Positions 61,571 through 64,000 of a stretch of DNA of 64,000 nt are shown piece by piece. The DNA comes from Capsicum annuum (lineage: Eukaryota > Streptophyta > Magnoliopsida > Solanales > Solanaceae). Position numbers and translations under genes: made by a program. Location: NCBI RefSeq assembly GCF_002878395.1, contig NC_061114.1, forward strand, positions 143,503,167 to 143,567,166, written 5' to 3'. Below the pieces are notes generated by a model that saw nothing but the letters and a program-made list of their open reading frames with translations, had not been told where the DNA came from and did no database searches. Position 1 is the stretch's first letter. Each line of letters begins with the position of its first letter.

Positions 61571-64000
61571 TTTAAAATCACACTCACTTCTTTGTTATTA
61601 CTCATATAATGCTTTACTTTTTCCCATTCACCTTTAACGAGGCCTCCCCATCCTTCTTTAATTCCAAAGCACCGTATGGATAAACCTTTGTAACCGTGAA
61701 TGGACCATACCATCTACACTTCAACTTAACCAGAAATAAGCAAAGTATAGAGCTATAAAGCAATACCCTATCACCTTTTTTGAAAATTCTTTTTTCAATC
61801 TTGCGATTATGATACAGCTTTATCTTTTCTTTGTAAAGTGTAGAACTTTCATATGCCCGGATTCAAAATTCATCCAACTCATTCATCTGATTCAACCTTG
61901 CTTTAGCTGCATCCTGCCACTCAACATTCAGATTTTTTGACACCCATAGTGCTTTATGTTCAAGATCAATAGGCAAGTGACAAGCCTTGCCATACACTAG
62001 TTGATAAGATGAAGCACCAATGAGGGTTTTTAAAGATGTGTGGTAACCCATAATGCATCGCCTAACCTTCTCGACCAATCGATCCTATCGGCATTTACTG
62101 TTTTTACCTAAATGGACTTGATTTCTCTATTGGACACCTCAACTTGTCCACTAGTCTGCGGATGATAAGGTGTTGCCACCTTGTGTTTCACTCCATACTT
62201 CTCAAGCAGACCATTGAAAAGAAATTACAAAAATGTGACCCACATCGCTAATGATAGCACGAGGCATGCCAAATCGAGAAAAGATATGCTTTTTCAAGAA
62301 TGTCGTGACACTACGTACTTCATTATTATAGAGCACAACTACCATTTTGAAACATAACCCATAGCCACAAGAATATACTTTATGCCAAACAAACTCACAA
62401 AAGGTCTTATGAAATCCATAGCCCATACATCAAACAATTCTAATTATGAGATAGGAGTCATAGGAAGTTCGTGTCATCTAGAAATAATACCTTGGCATTA
62501 ACATTTAACACAAATCATGTGCATCTTTGTATATAGTTAGCCATTAATACCCACATTGCAAGATTTTATAGGTTGTGCAGGTTCCTCCATGATGTCCCCC
62601 AACTGGTGAAGAATGACAAGCATCAAGTTTACTCATCATCTCTACCTTGGGTATGCATCTACGAATAATTCCATCCGCAAAATTCTGAATAACTAAGGTT
62701 CATCCCAAAAAAATTTCCTTACCTCATGCATGAACTTCTTTCTCTGTTGGAAGGAAAGATCTTCTAAGATTAGATCACTGGCTAGATAATTTTCATAGTT
62801 TGCAAACCATGGAATTAGATCTTGGAAAGCTGCCAATAGCTGCTCGTCTAGAAAATTGTCATCAATCTAGAGCCCATTTTCAACATTCTACATAGCTTTC
62901 TCCTCTAGTATAGACAAGTGATCCACAACTTCATTCTCAATGCTTTTTCTGTCCTTGACCTCAAAATCAAAGTCTTGCAGCAATAGAACCCACCTAATTA
63001 GTCTAGGCTTTGCATCTTTATTCCATTAAGTACCACAATATTGCATGATCAGTGTGCGCAATAACCTTTGTCCCAATCAAAAAAGACCAAAACTTCTTAA
63101 AGGCAAAAACCACTGTCAATAACTTTTGTTCTATCATGGTGCAGTTCTTTTAGGTAGGATTTAATGCCTTGCTAGTGTAGTAGATGGGATGAAGCATCTT
63201 TTCTTTTTGTTGACGTAATACATCCCCTAAGGTCAATCAATTTGCGTCACACATAATTTCAAAAGTCAATGACCACTGGAGACACAGTAATAGGAGCACT
63301 CATCAACTTCTCTTTCAGACATTCAAAATCCTTCAAGAATGCTTCAGTAAACTCAAATTTCACCTCTTTCTGAAGAGGCCTACAAAGAGGATTGGCAATC
63401 TTGGAGAAATCCTTGATGAATCACCTATAAAACCCTGCATGTCCCAAAAAGATACTAACACCCTTCATAGAAATTGGAAGAGGTAATTTCTCGATCACTT
63501 CAATCTTCACTCTATCTACCTCAATATCCCTTTTTGAAATTTTGTCCCCAAGCACTATACCTTCTTTGTCAATAAAATAGCACTTTTACCAATTAAGTAC
63601 CAAGTTGCATTCTTCACACCTTCACAGATCATTAGCTAAGTGAACCAAGCAGTCATCAAAAGAATCACCAATGACTGAAAAGTCATCCATAAACACTTTT
63701 ATTGTGTTTTCTACCATGTTAGAGAAGATTGACATCATACATCTCTGAAATGTTGATAGAGTGTTACATAACCCAAATGGAATACATCTAAATGTGAAGG
63801 TCACATAAATACAAGTAAAGGTTGCTTTATCTTGGTCCTCAAGCGTAATAGTGATTTGGTTGTAGCCTGAGTACCCATCTAGAAAATAGTACCATCATTT
63901 ACCCACAAGTCTATCTAACATTTAGTCAATAAAGGGCATGGGAAAGTGATCTTTTTGAGTCCATGCATTCAATTTCCTGTAGTCCATGCATACTCTTCCA
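61571..64000 (-). pseudogene. pol of element K: RT, RNase H, integrase; broken and partial
   Basis: From the window end leftward: SGYNQITI, then the RT segment with PFGLCNTLSTFQRCMMSIFS and an intact catalytic F-M-D-D-F at 63678-63692. RNase H follows (MCDAN, HPIYYTSKAL, AHTDHA, about 63270-63030). The integrase zinc region HSSPVGGHHGG..CTTYKILQ lies near 62630-62560. The core has GYGFHKTF, where the family has Asp for the second Gly (62425), and IISDVGHIF (62255). Then YGKACHLPIDLEHKALW (62000) and, near 61690, YGPFTVTKVYPYGALEL. Several stops and shifts. The gag, protease and 5' LTR lie beyond the window. Confidence 0.85.

Larger units (their letters stand above)
54767..64000 (-). mobile_element. 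Element K: Athila-like gypsy with downstream plant-transposon-type ORF (5' end outside window)
   Basis: Reading leftward from the window end: RT, RNase H and integrase; a duplicated spacer; a non-coding stretch; a broken extra ORF; another spacer; and the 3' LTR. Pol text such as PFGLCN..TFQRCMMSIFS, FMDDFSV and YGKACHLPIDLEHKA is characteristic of Athila rather than Tat/Ogre. It interrupts J, so it is the younger of the two. Confidence 0.82.

Overview
This window looks like plant nuclear heterochromatin. It is AT-rich and poor in CG, with no operons and no credible intact host gene. Almost every base can be placed in nested, decayed LTR retrotransposons. The coding remnants match Ty3/gypsy chromovirus (Tekay/Del-type), Ty3/gypsy Athila-type and Ty1/copia proteins of the kinds abundant in Solanaceae. 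I infer a large Solanaceae genome; Capsicum is my first guess, but no search was possible. I saw no tRNA, rRNA or CRISPR array.

Layout, with my own element letters. A (+, 96-9968) is a full-length chromovirus with 2.3 kb LTRs, inserted into LTR-B(+), whose remainder is 1-95 and 9969-14607. LTR-B(+) carries five tandem copies of a unit of about 637 bp. It abuts an inverted fragment, LTR-B'(-) (14608-16086). C (+, 16087-19995) is the 3' half of a chromovirus pol plus its 3' LTR. D (-, about 19996-42460) is a gag-only element with LTRs of about 3.35 kb. It was later split by E (+, 25578-34823, a full-length chromovirus with an ATTAT target duplication) and by solo LTR-F (+, 39213-42002). G (-, about 42461-43835) is a gag start plus a partial LTR. 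LTR-H (-) was split by copia element I (+, 43847-50442), which has gag and a 3' extra ORF but no recognisable pol. J (-, 51262-54766) and K (-, 54767 to the window end) are Athila-like. K has pol and, downstream in the env-like position, a broken gene of the 'putative plant transposon protein' type.

Insertion order can be read from the sequence: A after B; E and F after D; D after G and C; I after H; J after H; K after J. All coding regions have stops or frameshifts, so none is expected to be autonomous. A and E have each lost the second catalytic aspartate of the reverse transcriptase FIDD box; K retains it.

Two non-coding signals are not explained by ordinary element anatomy. One is a dense array of short palindromes (CTTAAG core, consensus near CCGCTTAAGCGG) at the same offset in LTR-D and LTR-F. 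The other is a cluster of TACGACTC / GAGTCGTA-type words in LTRs of several families and in non-coding spacers of K. I found no convincing new enzymatic or defence system; these repeat and regulatory patterns are the best candidates for novelty.
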